Counted from the stretch's first letter, positions 12,840 through 24,724 are shown. The stretch: DNA of 64,000 nucleotides from Vicugna pacos (GCF_048564905.1 NC_133005.1:27397501-27461500); one strand, 5' to 3'. Notes: generated from the sequence alone by a model not told the origin. Translations and numbers: made by a program.

Positions 12840-13200
12840 CTTTTTTTTTTTTAAAGGGATGCCAGATCTTCTTGGAGAATGGCTTCAAGCTTCATGAGTG
12901 ATCTATCATCCTGGAGAAAGGCTATGACAATGTTTGGCATCCAGAGTTTCTGAATGGAGAGCATTAGCTGGTCCCCACTTGGCTGTGGTCAACAGTAGCC
13001 AAATTCTCTGAACTCATTAAAAATTCAATACTACTCACTAGGTGCATTCTGGAAGGAATTTGCCTCTGATATTTGTGGTACATGGTTCCACTCCAACAAA
13101 ACTTCCAGAAATTTCAGGATCTGGGTGTTTTTATTCTTCTGTCCATTTTGGACATACCATTAATTCCATGTTCAGGGAGATTCTTGCGCTAAGCAGACTT
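12840..13200 (-). other. unassigned segment next to a poly-T tract
   Basis: A run of 13 T (an A tail if read on the minus strand) precedes about 300 bases of ordinary base composition that match no repeat or gene I know. This could be a retrocopy of a UTR or simply intron. No frame stays open. Confidence 0.25.
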
Positions 13201-13284
13201 AAGTAGCAGAAAGGGATTCAAGAAAAAAAATTAAAAAAGAATAATGTGGAGGAAGAGAGAGAGAAAAAAAAAAGAATAAATCAA

Positions 13285-13477
13285 GGAGGGCTGCCCCCCC
13301 TTCTGAGTGAGCCAGATCACACTCTGTCTATGGAGTGTGTAACTACTTTTACTTTAAACAAAGCACCCAACCCCCACACCTCATGGCCTTTCTCTTGCCT
13401 TCTGAAACAGCCTGCACTCTATCTACAGAGTATGTATCTCTCTGAATAAATCTACCTTTACTCAAAAAAAAAAAAAT
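13285..13477 (+). mobile_element. LTR-like fossil fragment with A tail
   Basis: The segment has the look of a retroviral LTR 3' part: a repeated actctgtctatggagtgtgt / actctatctacagagtatgt motif about 100 bases apart, an AATAAA at 13,445-13,450 and then a poly(A) run. It is a broken relic; family and age are not resolved. Confidence 0.4.
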
Positions 13478-14769
13478 CAAGGAAAAAGAGAAATCATTAC
13501 TGAAAGTTGCAGTCAAGATAGAAGTAGTTAAGGGGAGTGTTTCCTGGTGGAGGCTCAGTGCCAAATACAGAAGGTAAATGAAGCAGCTCAAGAAAGCAAA
13601 TTAAAAACAAGTAATTCTCTCAGCTCAACCTGGGGAAAAAGCAAAAAGCAACTGAGAAAACACCAATGTATGAAGAGAAGTATGAAAAAAGGGGGGAAGG
13701 CAGGGAGGAAAGTTTAATTGTAACTGCTAGAGAAAAGAGAAATGTAGTTTCCCAAAATGAGATCTAGCCAAGAGGAACATATAGTTTCAAAGGACAGAAG
13801 GCAACAGATATAATGGAAAGAAAGACACAATACGTTAAGACCTTAGAACTAACTAGTAACAGGAAGATATTTGGAGCAAATCTACCTGTTCTGGGAACTT
13901 GATGTGGGGGGCTGTGTCTGATTCACCACTCTCTTCCCAGTCCTTACCCAAACGTTTAGAAAATGCAACAAATACCATTTTGGAAGAGGTTATGAGCATC
14001 TCAAAACAGAGATACTCAATTTGAGCAAGAAATGAATACCAAAGAGAAAGGGTTACATACAACTGATGTGCTCGGAACTAAAGTGAGGAGGAGGAACTGT
14101 TACAATAGTAAAAGTTTTAGAAGCAAGCTGATTAAAAACTGTCAAAGAGAATAAAATATGGCGTTTCTACTAAAAAAGGACAATAATCCTTACCATCAGA
14201 AAGTAGAAAGATGGGGAACAGTCCAAGCACTGGAGCACTTCACAAATACTCTTTAATGAAAATGTCAATAAATGTTTCTTTCCCTTTTTTTTTTTTTAAA
14301 GACACGTTGGCATAAACCCTTTGCCTATCTCTGCTTCCCTGGAGGTTACAAAAAAGGCTTATCCCTGGGTTCTCCCTGCTTCTTCTAGCATCCTCCATTC
14401 CTCCCCTGCTTATGTTTCCAATCACTAGTAGAAAAAGAAAACTTAAACTGCTGTAGGATCTACCTCACTTTCTACTGTAACAACCAAAACAAAGTAAATA
14501 CATTGTTTCTGTTCCCCCCACTAAATATTTATTCTTCTTCTTGATACTTCCTCAGTTCTGCAGAAGCCAGTTGTGGCCACCTGCTTGTTTTCTCACGCCT
14601 GGTCTTTGGCTTTTGTGGGCTCAGCAGTATCTGAACCAACAGTAGGTAGAAGAGGGCAGGGATAACGAAGCACAAACCAGTCAGCTCTCTCCTGCTTGTA
14701 CTAGGTCTGTTGGCTGAAAAGGCTGGAACAACCAGCTAACGAGAGGCCACAGATGGTGGGAAGAGCCCT

Positions 14770-14985
14770 AGACCCCCGGAATCAGGCTGCAGTCAACAGC
14801 GGTGGGTTCCACTCCTGGCTTCACCACCTTACTGGACACTAACGCTGGATAAGTCATAATCTCTCTGAGCCTCATAAGTATAATGGACTTAAAAATACCT
14901 TTAGCTTACTTATTTCACAAGAGGTTAGGAGATTCAAATTAGATAGTATTTGTGAAAATGCTCTGAAAATAGTTAAATGCTATTT
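14770..14985 (+). repeat. MIR
   Basis: MIR wording in order: gtgggttccactcctggct, tcaccaccttactgg, taatctctctgagcctca, then an A+T-rich end. Confidence 0.75.
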
Positions 14986-15434
14986 TAAAAAAATCATGTC
15001 ATATTCCTGTGCAATTTCTGCCTCCAAAAAACAAACAGAAGTGCTGGCAGGTGCTTCTTTTCATCACTGGAGCCAAAACAAGCATGGCAAAATTACCCAC
15101 TTCTTTGCAATTCTGAGCCATAGACAAAATCTCAGGCATACTAAAATTAAATGGGAAAAGTACCAACAAATGACAAGAGGAAAGTTAACATAAGCCTTGC
15201 TTAAAGCTATTTTGAGAATGTTGCCTTATAGTCATCTCAGGACAAATTGCTGCCTAACAGGCTGGGCCTAGACTTCCTTTAGCTTCCCAAAGCCGGGAAG
15301 GGTACTGATGTCTTTGGCTAAGAGTACATCTATGAGGAGAACGGACAGAAAGATGAAGTGAGATAATACGCATCTCCTGGCTTTCCCTTAAAGGGGGAGG
15401 GCAAGCCTCCGAGGGGATGCCAAAACATCTACAG

Positions 15435-15652
15435 GGTGAACACAGCGCAAAGGCCCTAGGTTTTGGAGCAGGAAAGGCGTGGGTATCAGTCCTGGCTCTG
15501 CCACTTACTGACTGGGCAAGCCAGTCTTTCAGTCAGATTCTTATTTGCTAAGCGAGGAATAATATCATCTACGGCAAAGGGATACTCTGATGATTAAAAG
15601 AGATAAGGGATGTAAAGCACCTGGCACACAAAAGGAGCTTAATAAGTAATAG
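15435..15652 (+). repeat. MIR
   Basis: The copy runs from ttttggagcaggaaa through tcctggctctgccacttact and gtaaagcacctggcacac to the 3' end. Confidence 0.85.
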
Positions 15653-15741
15653 CAGAACAGGCCAAAAAAAAAAACTTCCCCAAAACAAAAATTTCAAGAC
15701 ATTTCCTCCTATTCAAATCTGGAGGCTTAAACCCTAATGGT

Positions 15742-15945
15742 AGTGGTTCTCTCAACAGGAGACACCTGATAATGTCTGGAGACATTTTGGGTTGTCATAA
15801 CTCAGGGGTGCTACTGACATCTAGTAGGTGGAGGCCAAGGATACTGTTAAACACCCTGCGGTACCTGAGACGGTCTCCCACAACAAGTAGCTTTCCAGCC
15901 CCAAACACTGACGGTGCCAAGACTGAGAAACCCTGCCCTACAGCT
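15742..15945 (+). repeat. MER5A-type hAT-Charlie MITE
   Basis: Its text is aatgtctggagacatttt, gggtgctactgacatctag, ccaaacactgacggtgcc and actgagaaaccctg, the MER5A layout from end to end. Another copy lies inverted at 26,355-26,580. Confidence 0.85.
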
Positions 15946-15964
15946 GGCCTTCTTAGGTACGCAA

Positions 15965-16110
15965 TCTGAGTAAGCTGCTTCGCTTTTCCGAGCCTGGTTT
16001 CCTCATCAGCAATAGGTAAACAAATTGATTTGTGTGTCCTGTATCACCAGACTATTGGGAGGATCAAATGAAATAATGGGTGAGAAGCACTGTCATCATT
16101 ATACCTTTCA
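15965..16110 (+). repeat. MIR fragment
   Basis: Contains tttccgagcctggtttcct and ggaggatcaaatgaaataat, the MIR centre and 3' half. Confidence 0.65.
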
Positions 16111-16394
16111 AAACGTATGCAAAAGCGCCCACTTACGGAGCTAAGGTAGAAGCACTGACACACTGGGGGGGAGTGCGTGGGGGTAGTGGGGTAGAGTTCT
16201 TTGTTTGGGAATGATACCATCCAATTCTACTTCTGTAAAGCTTGGCTGGACCAGGGGGCGCTCATGAATAGTGATGCGCTGGGAACACTTCCCGGGGAGG
16301 GAGGGGAACGAGATGGAGAGAGAGGGAGCGTGGGACGTGGGTAGGAACAGCACAAGCACATCAAGAAGAGCTAACAGATGTTAGGAAGTGAGAC

Positions 16395-16782
16395 AGCGCT
16401 TGGTGTCTTAGATGGCTCAGGCTGCCTGAGTGGCTTAAACAACAGAAAGTTATCTTCTCACTGTTCTGGAGACTCAAAGTTCAAGATCAAGGTTCAGTCT
16501 CTGGTGAGAGATCCCTTTCTGGCTTGCAGGTGGCAGCCATCTAAGTGTCCTCTCCCGGCCAGGGCCAGGGGAGGAGGTGGTGGTGTCACTCTCTTTCTCT
16601 CTCCCTCATTCTTCTTATAAGGCCACCAATTCTATCAGATTAGGGCTCTACCCTATGACCTCATTTAACCTTAGTCACCTTAGAGGCCTTATCTCTAATA
16701 CAGTCACATGGGGGAAAGGTGGTTAGGGCTTCACCATATGAATTTTAGGGAAAGGAGCACAATTCTGTTCATAGCACTTGGG
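16395..16782 (-). mobile_element. MaLR solitary LTR (MLT1/MST group), inverted
   Basis: An ERVL-MaLR LTR fossil read in reverse: cttaaacaacagaaagtta, ctgttctggagactc, ttcttataaggccacca and accatatgaattttaggg are the reverse of the standard LTR landmarks. It is a solitary, broken, eutherian-age relic in NDRG3 intron 2. The open frame at 16,378-16,620 falls within it. Confidence 0.85.
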
Positions 16783-16999
16783 CACACATCAGACACAGCC
16801 AAAGCATCACTGTGGCCTCAGACATGAGGACCCAGACATTAGCAATGCTTTTCCATGGTCACGGTCACCGAATCTTTTCTTTTCCAGTTGCCTTCTCTGT
16901 GAGATATCCAATGAACTCCTGCAACACTTCATGTAGGTGCCTCCTTAGGCATCCTGTGGACCTCCAGGGTCAGGGAAGGATCCTCCTCTTACTTGTGCC

Positions 17000-17160
17000 C
17001 CAGTCCTCAGATCTTGGAAGCTTTTCAAAAAGTTTACCCTGGATCAATTCAATTAGAACCTCTGGAGGGAGGACCTAAGCATTGGGCATTTTAAAATCTC
17101 CCCCAAGTAACTCCAATAAGCAGCCAAGGCTGAGGACCGCTGATTGTAGAGCGGTGTGTG
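17000..17160. repeat. hAT-Charlie MITE relic, probable (MER20/MER5B-like)
   Basis: Text such as gggcattttaaaatctcccc and agtaactccaataagcagcc followed by gctgaggaccgctgat is typical of these short elements. Confidence 0.5.
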
Positions 17161-17269
17161 TGTCCTATCCCCCTCCCCTCAGATTCAAATTTAGTTGTTC
17201 TAGAGTGGGACCCACGAAATTATGTATTTTTACGTAATTTCCCAGCTGACTCTGATGATCAGTCAGGTT

Positions 17270-18483
17270 TAGGACAGGTTACTACCTTCCTGAAGCTAAA
17301 CTGCCTACAGCAACATGCCTTGTAACTATTCATCTCTGTGGCTTTAAAGCTTTTCAGGAGCAGATTTTACTTCCTTCCTCCTCTTCACGGCACATCATTT
17401 TGGGGAGAGCCCTTCACATACACCAAAAGACAGTACTTAAAGGAGAGAGTTTTCTGAACACATGAAGGGAAGCAGCAGGAGAAACCAAATGGGAATTTAA
17501 ACTGTGCAGCTTGCCAAGGGAGAGGGCAAGAAACCTGGTGAAAGATAAAGGTGGGAGCGAGGGTGAGGATGGAGATGAGGTCACAGAGATGAGAATGGGG
17601 CTGAAAATGGGGCTGAGGGTATTCAATAGCAAATTAACACACAGTGAGTCATCAGCCCCAGAAGCTGCAGGTAAATGGTCTTGCTTTGAGCAAAAAAGGT
17701 AACAGGCAACAGCATCTTCTTCTGGAGCCCTACCCACCAACGTCCTGACCTCACACATCTTTACCCTTACTCTCCATCAGCACTCCCCTCAGGAAAGGAT
17801 GCCAGGGGCTCATTCACACCAAACTAGAACAGTATTTTAATAGGGACAATGACAATAAACCAAAAGAGTAGAGTTGAAAAGAAGGGGTTTCAGGCACATT
17901 TACTGAATGGAGAGGGAGTGAGAGAGGATAAGCCTTGCTTAGCTTTCTGGTAACTCCTATCATCACAGCACTCTTTACTTGCAGAATCCTGGTGGCTGTT
18001 GTGTAGCTCTCTGACACTAATGTAAAAATGAGGTGTATTACCCACCCCAGGCATCCCTGAGGAAACCCTCAACGTGGACAGAAAGGTCACACCACAGACT
18101 TGACAAACTTTAGGGAGAGTACTGCCATGTACAGCACCAGCCATGGCTGTGAAGTTCTTCCTGTAGAAATTGGAAATCAAGACACTCGGGTTCTAAGTCA
18201 ACCCCTACTCTCACACTTTCTGCTTCACATCTCTATCTGTAAAATAGGAAAATTTCGAAGATAACTTAATTGAATTTGGCCTGTGGAAACAAAAGTAGGA
18301 AGAAAGAAAAGGGAGGAAAGACATCAAGAAGAAGGTTAAGAAATATATTTCTTGGAAACATTCTCTCCATAGAAAGTCAAGCTAAATATGTTTTGAGTTA
18401 GTTACCATTCAGATAATATGGAGAATGAACTAATCACAGAAGAAAAGACTTACATATATTTTAGTGAAATCAGCGGTCTTTAC
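17270..18483. other. NDRG3: NDRG3 intron 2, proximal part, no clear features
   Basis: No exon, RNA gene or confident repeat is seen. The open frame at 17,414-17,758 (minus) lies opposite a purine-rich stretch (17,520-17,640) and is not a recognisable protein. Confidence 0.4.
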
Positions 18484-18585
18484 CTTATCATTCAGGAGTG
18501 GTTTGATCTCTGTGAGTTGAACATCCTGAAGTTCATCCATGAGGACAGATGAGAGTAGAAGATTCTCAAGGATAAATCAGTGTCT
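18484..18585 (-). CDS. NDRG3: NDRG3 exon 2 with start codon
   Basis: The ATG at 18,540 opens MDELQDVQLTEIKPLLNDK, identical to the start of human NDRG3 as I know it. Coding bases are 18,484-18,540 (19 codons), and 18,541-18,585 is 5' UTR. The acceptor is a good CTTCTGTTTCAG and the donor is GTAAAG directly after the Lys codon. The peptide, phase and splice sites all agree, so this start is secure. Confidence 0.97.
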
Positions 18586-18734
18586 CTGAAACAGAAGAGG
18601 AGTGAAGCAAAAGGCTTAAACAAGGAGTTGGAAACATAATAGTCACACTCCATTCATTCATTCAAATATTAGACCTTAGTACGTGTCATGCACTGCTCAG
18701 GGTGCTGAAAACACAGTAAGTAGATACTCATGGC

Positions 18735-19277
18735 AAACAGACACTACAGTGTCCTCTGTAATCCCTGTCCCTCTTGGCATTCACACTCACGCCAAATTGA
18801 GTGTGGGTGTGTGGGTGGGACACGTGGCTTGCTTTCAGCCATTAGAATATGGCAAAAGTGATGAAATGTACATGAGTATCTGTACGTAATTGCATTACAT
18901 AAAATTTTGACATCTGTCTTGCAGTGACACACTTTCACCTGCTAGCTTTCAAGAAGCAAGCTGGCATGCTGTGAGAGGGCCCTGTGGCAAGGGACAGCCT
19001 CTAGCCAGAAGAGCAAGAAACTGGGACCCTCAATCCAACCACCTGCAAGGAATTGAGAGGGCTGCCAACAACCACAAGGGCCTAGACGTGGATCCTTCCC
19101 ATGTCGAGCCTCGGATGAGAAGCTAGCCCTGACTGGCACCCTGACTGCAGCCGTGCGGAGGACCCAGTCAACCCATGATGGACTCCCACCCCCTGAAACT
19201 GAGACAACATATGTGTGTTGTTTTAAACCACTAAGTTCATGGTAAGATTTTTATGCAGCAACAGATAATATAATAGT
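18735..19277 (+). mobile_element. MLT1-type MaLR solitary LTR
   Basis: An ERVL-MaLR LTR fossil: gccattagaatatggcaaaa, ctggcatgctgtgagagg, a gaaactgagacaacatatgt end and ttaaaccactaagttc close to the 3' edge. It is worn, solitary and eutherian-age, and lies less than 200 bases upstream of NDRG3 exon 2 in the gene's direction. Confidence 0.8.
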
Positions 19278-19371
19278 CTTCGCCCTCATGGAGAATCCAT
19301 TTTAGTTACTGAAGATGTATAAGTAATGGAACAACATGCTCAGAGCTACACTTCAGCAAGCAACGGTTTGG

Positions 19372-19507
19372 GGGGGTGTGGTACAGGTCAGGGGTAGAGG
19401 GTGTGCTTAGCAAGCATGAGGTCCTGGGCTCAATCCCCAGTACCTCCATTAAAAATAAATACATAAACCTAATTACCTCCTCCCTCCAGAAAAAGAAAAA
19501 GAAAAGA
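19372..19507 (+). repeat. Vic-1-type SINE
   Basis: Intact B-box (gggctcaatccccagtacct) and (AAAT)n tail. A 14-bp duplication with one mismatch, aagcaacggtttgg at 19,358-19,371 and aagcaacagtttgg at 19,508-19,521, flanks it. Confidence 0.92.
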
Positions 19508-19699
19508 AAGCAACAGTTTGGAGGATGGGTTAAGGGAGAACAAAAATCGAAGGTTAATGCTGTAGGCTAGGATAAAGAGAGAGACGAACCAAGGCTAAGC
19601 TCACTAGCCTTCACTTGGAGAATCACGGCAGGGTAATCTCCCACCCAAATAAATCAGGGATCACCTGGGTAGGTAACAGAATATACCAGAAGCAACAAT

Positions 19700-20272
19700 A
19701 TGTGACTTCTGGAGCTACATCATAAAAGGCATTATAGTTTCTGCTTTAAGATGCTGTGGTCTTGATTGATAGGCTCTGGAGCAGGGAGGGGAGGGAGGAG
19801 AGCCAGCTACCATATTGTGAGGTCATTCAAACAGCCCTCTGGGGAAAGGAACCACCTTGTCAGTACTAACCTACCAGCCATGTGAGCGAGCCACCATGCA
19901 AATGGATCCTCCAGCCCCAGTCAAGACTACAAATGAGGGGGAAGGTATAGCTCAAGTGGCAGAGCATGTGCTTAGCATGCACAAGATCCTGGGTTCAATT
20001 CCCCAGTAACTCCTCTAAAAGCAAATAAATAAACCTGATTACCTCCCCCTGCTAACAAAAAAAAAAGATATTAAAAAAAATATTTAAAAAAAAGACTTCA
20101 GATGACCTGCAGCCCCAGAGACATCTAACTGCAAACACATGAGAGATCTTGGAGCTGGAACTGCCCTATCAAGCCTGCTCCAAATTCCTGACCCGCAGAA
20201 ACCATGAGACATAATAAATGATTTTGTTTTGGAGTGATTTGTTACACAGAAGTAGGTAACTAATACAGAGAG
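19700..20272 (+). mobile_element. MLT1-type MaLR LTR split by a Vic-1 SINE
   Basis: The left half (taccatattgtgaggtcat, ggatcctccagccccagtc) and right half (cagatgacctgcagcccc, gaccgcagaaaccatgag, gtaactaatacag) are contiguous in the family consensus but separated here by the SINE at 19,937-20,091. A broken relic of eutherian age. Confidence 0.85.
19937..20091 (+). repeat. Vic-1-type SINE nested in MLT1 LTR
   Basis: The SINE head is ggggaaggtatagctcaagt, the B-box carries an extra C and an A-rich tail follows. Flanking repeats are aagactacaaatga (19,923-19,936) and aagacttcagatga (20,092-20,105). Confidence 0.92.
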
Positions 20273-20867
20273 GGAGAATTTAGGGAAACAGAGTTCTAGG
20301 AGGAGAGAGAAGTTGGAGTAGGCAGGCAGAGCCTCCATCCCACAGTACAGGAAGCCATGCGGAGAGGCTGCAAATCCTGGATGTTGCATGCAAGCGATTC
20401 CCACCCAGACTCCGAAGCAGTAGGCTTCATCTCCTCTGTCTTGGCCCTGAATTCATTAAAGTCAGGAAAAATCCTAATTCAGTAACTTAGGAATTTGGAC
20501 ATTCATCAACCATTTATTGAGTACCCATTGTGCAAAGAAAGCATTATGGAAGACACAGAGAAGGTCCTTGCCTTCCGGAAGCTTACTAAAGAGTAGAGGA
20601 GACAGCAAGCTACAAATGAGAATTAAAAAGACGGGCCAGAGGAGTTCAAAGGAGGAGCAAATACTTCCGATTGGTGGGAATCCTTTATAAGATATTAGTT
20701 TCCTATATCTGATAGTCAAGCCCAAATAAAAAGCAGCCACAGTTTACAGTGTAATTAACAAACACACAGTGAGTAGATCCTAGTTAGGCCAATATTTTTC
20801 TGTTTTTCCCTCCAGTGATAGGACTGTATGTTTCTGACTTAGTTAGCAATGGAGAGGGATGTGTTCC

Positions 20868-21305
20868 AGGATGTCAACTGAAAAAAAAGCGCAACCTAAA
20901 AGCTGACAATTACGTTTTATTTGGCAGACTTTCTGAGGACTTCAAGACCGGGAGGGAGCCTCTCAGGCTCTGAGGGACTGCTCAGAGGTAAGGGAGGAGC
21001 CAGAATATACAGGGGGTTTTGCAACAAAGACCAGGTAGTCAGAACATCAAAAGATTACTGTTAATTAAAGAAAACCAGACATCAAACTAATGAATTCAGT
21101 GCTTTTCTATGTATGGGAAGATGCAAGAGTCTGGGCTCATTAAAATCATTCCTTTGATATGCACCGTAGCAATTTAGGGCCAGTGTCTTGTTCTTCCCCA
21201 TCCTGAGTCCCCTCAGAGTGCGCCTCTGGAGGGGGTCGCTGCAGTGGCTGAGGGCTTGGTGGCTGCAGCACCCATTGTTTGCTGTTATGGCAAGTAACAT
21301 TGTTC
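20868..21305 (-). mobile_element. solitary ERV LTR, probable, inverted
   Basis: The segment resembles an ungulate endogenous-retrovirus LTR in reverse: acgttttatttggcagact, gaggagccagaatatacagg, ctatgtatgggaagatgc and tccccatcctgagtcccct. It is a solitary relic in NDRG3 intron 1, younger in look than the MaLR copies. The family is not named with certainty. Confidence 0.6.
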
Positions 21306-21830
21306 ATTCACACTGACCAATACACCAAAATAAATCCTGCTCTCAACAGTGACTAACTTAAATCCAACTAACAAAAGCCCTTCTACCATTACTTTGAAGA
21401 GCACAGAGGATGCCAGTTGGGAACACTGCTCAAACTATGGACCCACATGCTAACTGTGAGGATCCCAAACCTTCATGCCATTTAGAGAGCATAAGCCCAA
21501 CACCTCCCTCCCTACAGGACGGGGCTCTTCTCTCAGAACCCAGCACCCTGTACATTTGGTTGAGCTACTGACTGCTCAGAAATTGAATTTTTAAATTTAT
21601 TTTTTATAAGTCACACTTCAAAAGGGGATGAGATGGCTTGACTCTTTTATCACAAATTTCAGCCAGCATCTAAAATTCTCTCTTTTATAGTCCCCACTTT
21701 GATCCAGTTAACTCTCCAAACACTGGCCTAAGTGAGAGCTACTCACTGTGTGTTTATTAATCATACTATAAACTGTAGCTGCTTTTCATTTGGACTTCAC
21801 TATTTATCAGTAATTTAAAACGGCAATTTT

Positions 21831-21911
21831 GTGGGGAGGGTATAGCTCAGTGGTAGAGTATATGCCTAGCATGTACGAGGTCCTGGGTTCAATCCCCAGC
21901 ACCTCCATTAA

Positions 21912-21962
<51 letters not shown>

Positions 21963-22026
21963 ATATTTACATAAACCCAATTACCTCCTCCCTAACAAAA
22001 ATTAAAAAACAAAAAAAGAATCAGAA
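21831..22026 (+). repeat. Vic-1-type SINE with expanded AAAT tail
   Basis: Near-consensus head and B-box. The tail has grown into about 14 AAAT units before the acctcctccc end. Imperfect duplications, aatttaaaacggcaatttt and acttaaaatggcaatttt, flank the copy. Confidence 0.93.
21909..21965. repeat. (AAAT)n microsatellite
   Basis: About 14 uninterrupted tetranucleotide units derived from the SINE tail, likely length-polymorphic. Confidence 0.95.
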
Positions 22027-22039
22027 CTTAAAATGGCAA

Positions 22040-22245
22040 TTTTAAGGTTCTTCTTCCTATTAAAAAAGCAACATGTGCTCACTTAAGAAAATGTGGAAAT
22101 CACAGAATAATGAAGATACTCATAGTCCTTCCATCTAAAGACAATCACTATTAACACTGTAGTCTATTTCCACTTGATTTTTCCCCCCATGTAAAATGGT
22201 GACTTCCTGAAATTGTTTTTTCAACTCACTTGCTTTATTCCCTAT
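22040..22245 (-). repeat. old LINE fragment, probable
   Basis: The stretch has the wording of inverted L1/L2 3' UTRs: agcaacatgtgctcacttaa, tgtggaaatcacagaataat and agacaatcactattaacact. Confidence 0.4.
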
Positions 22246-22965
22246 TTTAATTCACACACTTGGAAGCAGGGCACTGCAAGATGTTAATCATTCAAATGTG
22301 ACTTCACCTGGGGAGGCTTGTCAAGGAGCCTCAGGGACACAAGGAAGCCTGAGGTGCCCTCAGGTCCAAGTGACGCGCTTTCACATAGTGTTCTCGTGCA
22401 TTTTTTCAAATATGAAGAAAAATTCAGTGTTTGTGCCAGGACAAGCAAATTAAATGAGAAGGCTGTTCCTATCAGCTGGGCCCAATGTAGTCAGTGCAGA
22501 CGTCGTGACTTAGGAATTGGCAACAAGACAGTAGATGTTCACCTTTCACATCTCAGGGGACCTGAGGCATTCTTCCAGAGACTCAATTTTTGCTCAGGTC
22601 TCATTATCCTGAACCTTTGCCAATGAGCAGTTTTATAACACCCATAAGAAAACTAGGATCACATGGTGGAAAACTCCATCTCCAGATTCCTCAGCTACAC
22701 AGACTGGCCCCTTCCTGGGGATCTCAGGCCTGCAGTGCCCTCATCTGCACAAATGGTATGGTTGCCAGATCCCATCCTGGTACTAAGGGCTTTCAATATT
22801 TTTTAAATTTAGTAGCGATTTTATAAACTGTAGTAGATAAGAACTCTTTCCCAGTTTTATGAGATAGAGGGAAAAGTGACAAGTAAAAAACAGCCATCCT
22901 CAAACTGAGGAAGTGAGCCTGGTATCAAAGGGCTAGAAAGGGAAAGGGGACAAGTATAATTCTTA
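22246..22965. other. NDRG3: NDRG3 intron 1, unassigned
   Basis: No recognisable repeat or gene. The 102-residue open frame at 22,318-22,626 shows no domain and no splice context. Confidence 0.35.
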
Positions 22966-22969
22966 CTCT

Positions 22970-23155
22970 GTGCCCGGAATTATAATAGAAGGAACTTATG
23001 TTTAGTCCTCATAACAATCCTCCCAGCTAGATATCTTCATCTCTTACTTTATAGGCAAGAAACGGGCTTAGAGAAGTTAAGTGACTTTTCCAATATCCAC
23101 ATCTAAGTAAGTAACGGGGCAAGGACTTAAAAACTTTGCATTTCCCACTATATCA
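22970..23155 (-). repeat. MIR, inverted
   Basis: Reads tttataggcaagaaacggg, then cttagagaagttaagtgact and taacggggcaaggacttaa, the reverse of the MIR core. Confidence 0.7.
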
Positions 23156-23159
23156 TTAT

Positions 23160-24700
23160 GTCTATACTTGACCCCATCTACTGGTTGTAGGGCCCTGGGC
23201 AAGTTTCTTCCACTCTACACACAGAGGCACCTCCTTGAAGTAAAGGTAATAGAAGCCCAGAGCAATCCTACACCATCAATGACTCCGAGATGCCTTATAA
23301 TGAAGGCTTGAGTCATCACACCAGGACAAGAACCCTCATTATCTCAGTATTTAGCTAAGGATGAGGAGAACATGGGATGAGTAGGGAAAAGTGAAACAAA
23401 ATCCCAGCTATTACTTGGTACCCAGTTTCAGAAACGAGGGCTATTTCTTGCTTGTTGTTAGAACAGTAAGCCTCAGACCTTAATATACAGTCACCTGGGG
23501 ATCTTGTTTAGGATCTCAGATATAATCAGTTTTGAGCGATGACAGTCCAACATGTGACCTCATCAGCTGAGGAGATGGAATCATGTGAGGTGAAGGTGAA
23601 GGTGAAGAACTTAAAGGCCTGATTATTAGCAACAATGCTTAACAGAGATGATGAGGATGGAGCAGAAACAAACTCTATGAATCTAACTTCATCCTGCCTT
23701 CTTCCAAAAAGATTTCAGTAAACTAGATGGGATTTTAAAAAGATTCAATAGGCCAGACCAACTAGAGGGGGAATACACTGGAGACAGAGAGAAGAGTTTA
23801 GTAGATACTGCAGAAATCAAGCTGAAAGGTGACAAGAATCTGACTAGGCTACTGGAATCACAGACATAAAGAAAAAGAGGGATCTAAGGGGCACAAATCT
23901 GGTTTAAAAAAAAAAAAGATTGAGGTCAGACGAGTCAGATTTTGCCAAGGTTTCTAGGGATAAAAAAGAAGAATGGCACAATTAACAGAAATGGGGGAAC
24001 CGAGAAACAATAACAGAGAAATTGGTGAAAAACATTTTTTTTTTGAATCAGAGCTAAAATTTTGGCACCAAAGAGTGAGAATCAATGAGGAAAATGTGTA
24101 GGCTTGTCACCAAACCAGAGACAAGGAGGAGCTGCAGGCCCTGGGTTCTTCTGAAAGATAATTCAGTGATGGAAAAGAAAGCAGATCCAGTAAGAAACAA
24201 AGGAGGAAAAAAAGATCAAAGATGCAAGGGGAAAAGCAGAAATACAATGCCAAAGAAGTCAAGGGAGAAGAGAAATTTACATGGAAGGGCAGGGAGACTG
24301 TCAAATGCTGAAGAGGGAAGGAGGAGGAGGAGGCCAAGAAACAGCCACACTCTCCTGACAGAGCAAGTCAATGGCATTAAAATCCAGCGAAAAAAAGATT
24401 CAGTTCTCTGTGCTAAAAAGCCCATGACTATGACTTGCTGAACATTTAGAAAATTACACTTGTGAATTGAAGTGCAAACAAAAATGATCAGGAAAGGCAC
24501 CAGTGTTCTTTGATACTCAGGGTCAACACTGAGAGGGCTTTTAAAGATCATCAAGATTACTGACTTTTAATTTTTGTGCCAAAACTCTGAAATAGAAAAC
24601 AGAAAAATGTGCAAGGGCCCTGGTTGATGTGGTGGTGAGAACCCTAGAGAAGTCCAATGATACAGTGCAACCTGTTTGTTCACTCACAAAAAATGGATGC
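23160..24700. other. NDRG3: NDRG3 intron 1, unassigned purine-rich stretch
   Basis: A long A/G-rich stretch (about 23,740-24,340) gives a lysine/arginine-rich open frame on one strand and a serine/leucine-rich one on the other. I see no gene. Confidence 0.4.
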
Positions 24701-24724
24701 TCAATCATGGAAAGAGCCCATAAG

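Noticed and set aside
21909-21965. possible CRISPR or satellite array
   Set aside because: Simple AAAT tetranucleotide repeat at a SINE tail.
24085-24441. 118-residue basic open frame
   Set aside because: Comes from a purine-rich tract giving Lys/Arg-rich translation; no initiation context, domain or splice sites.
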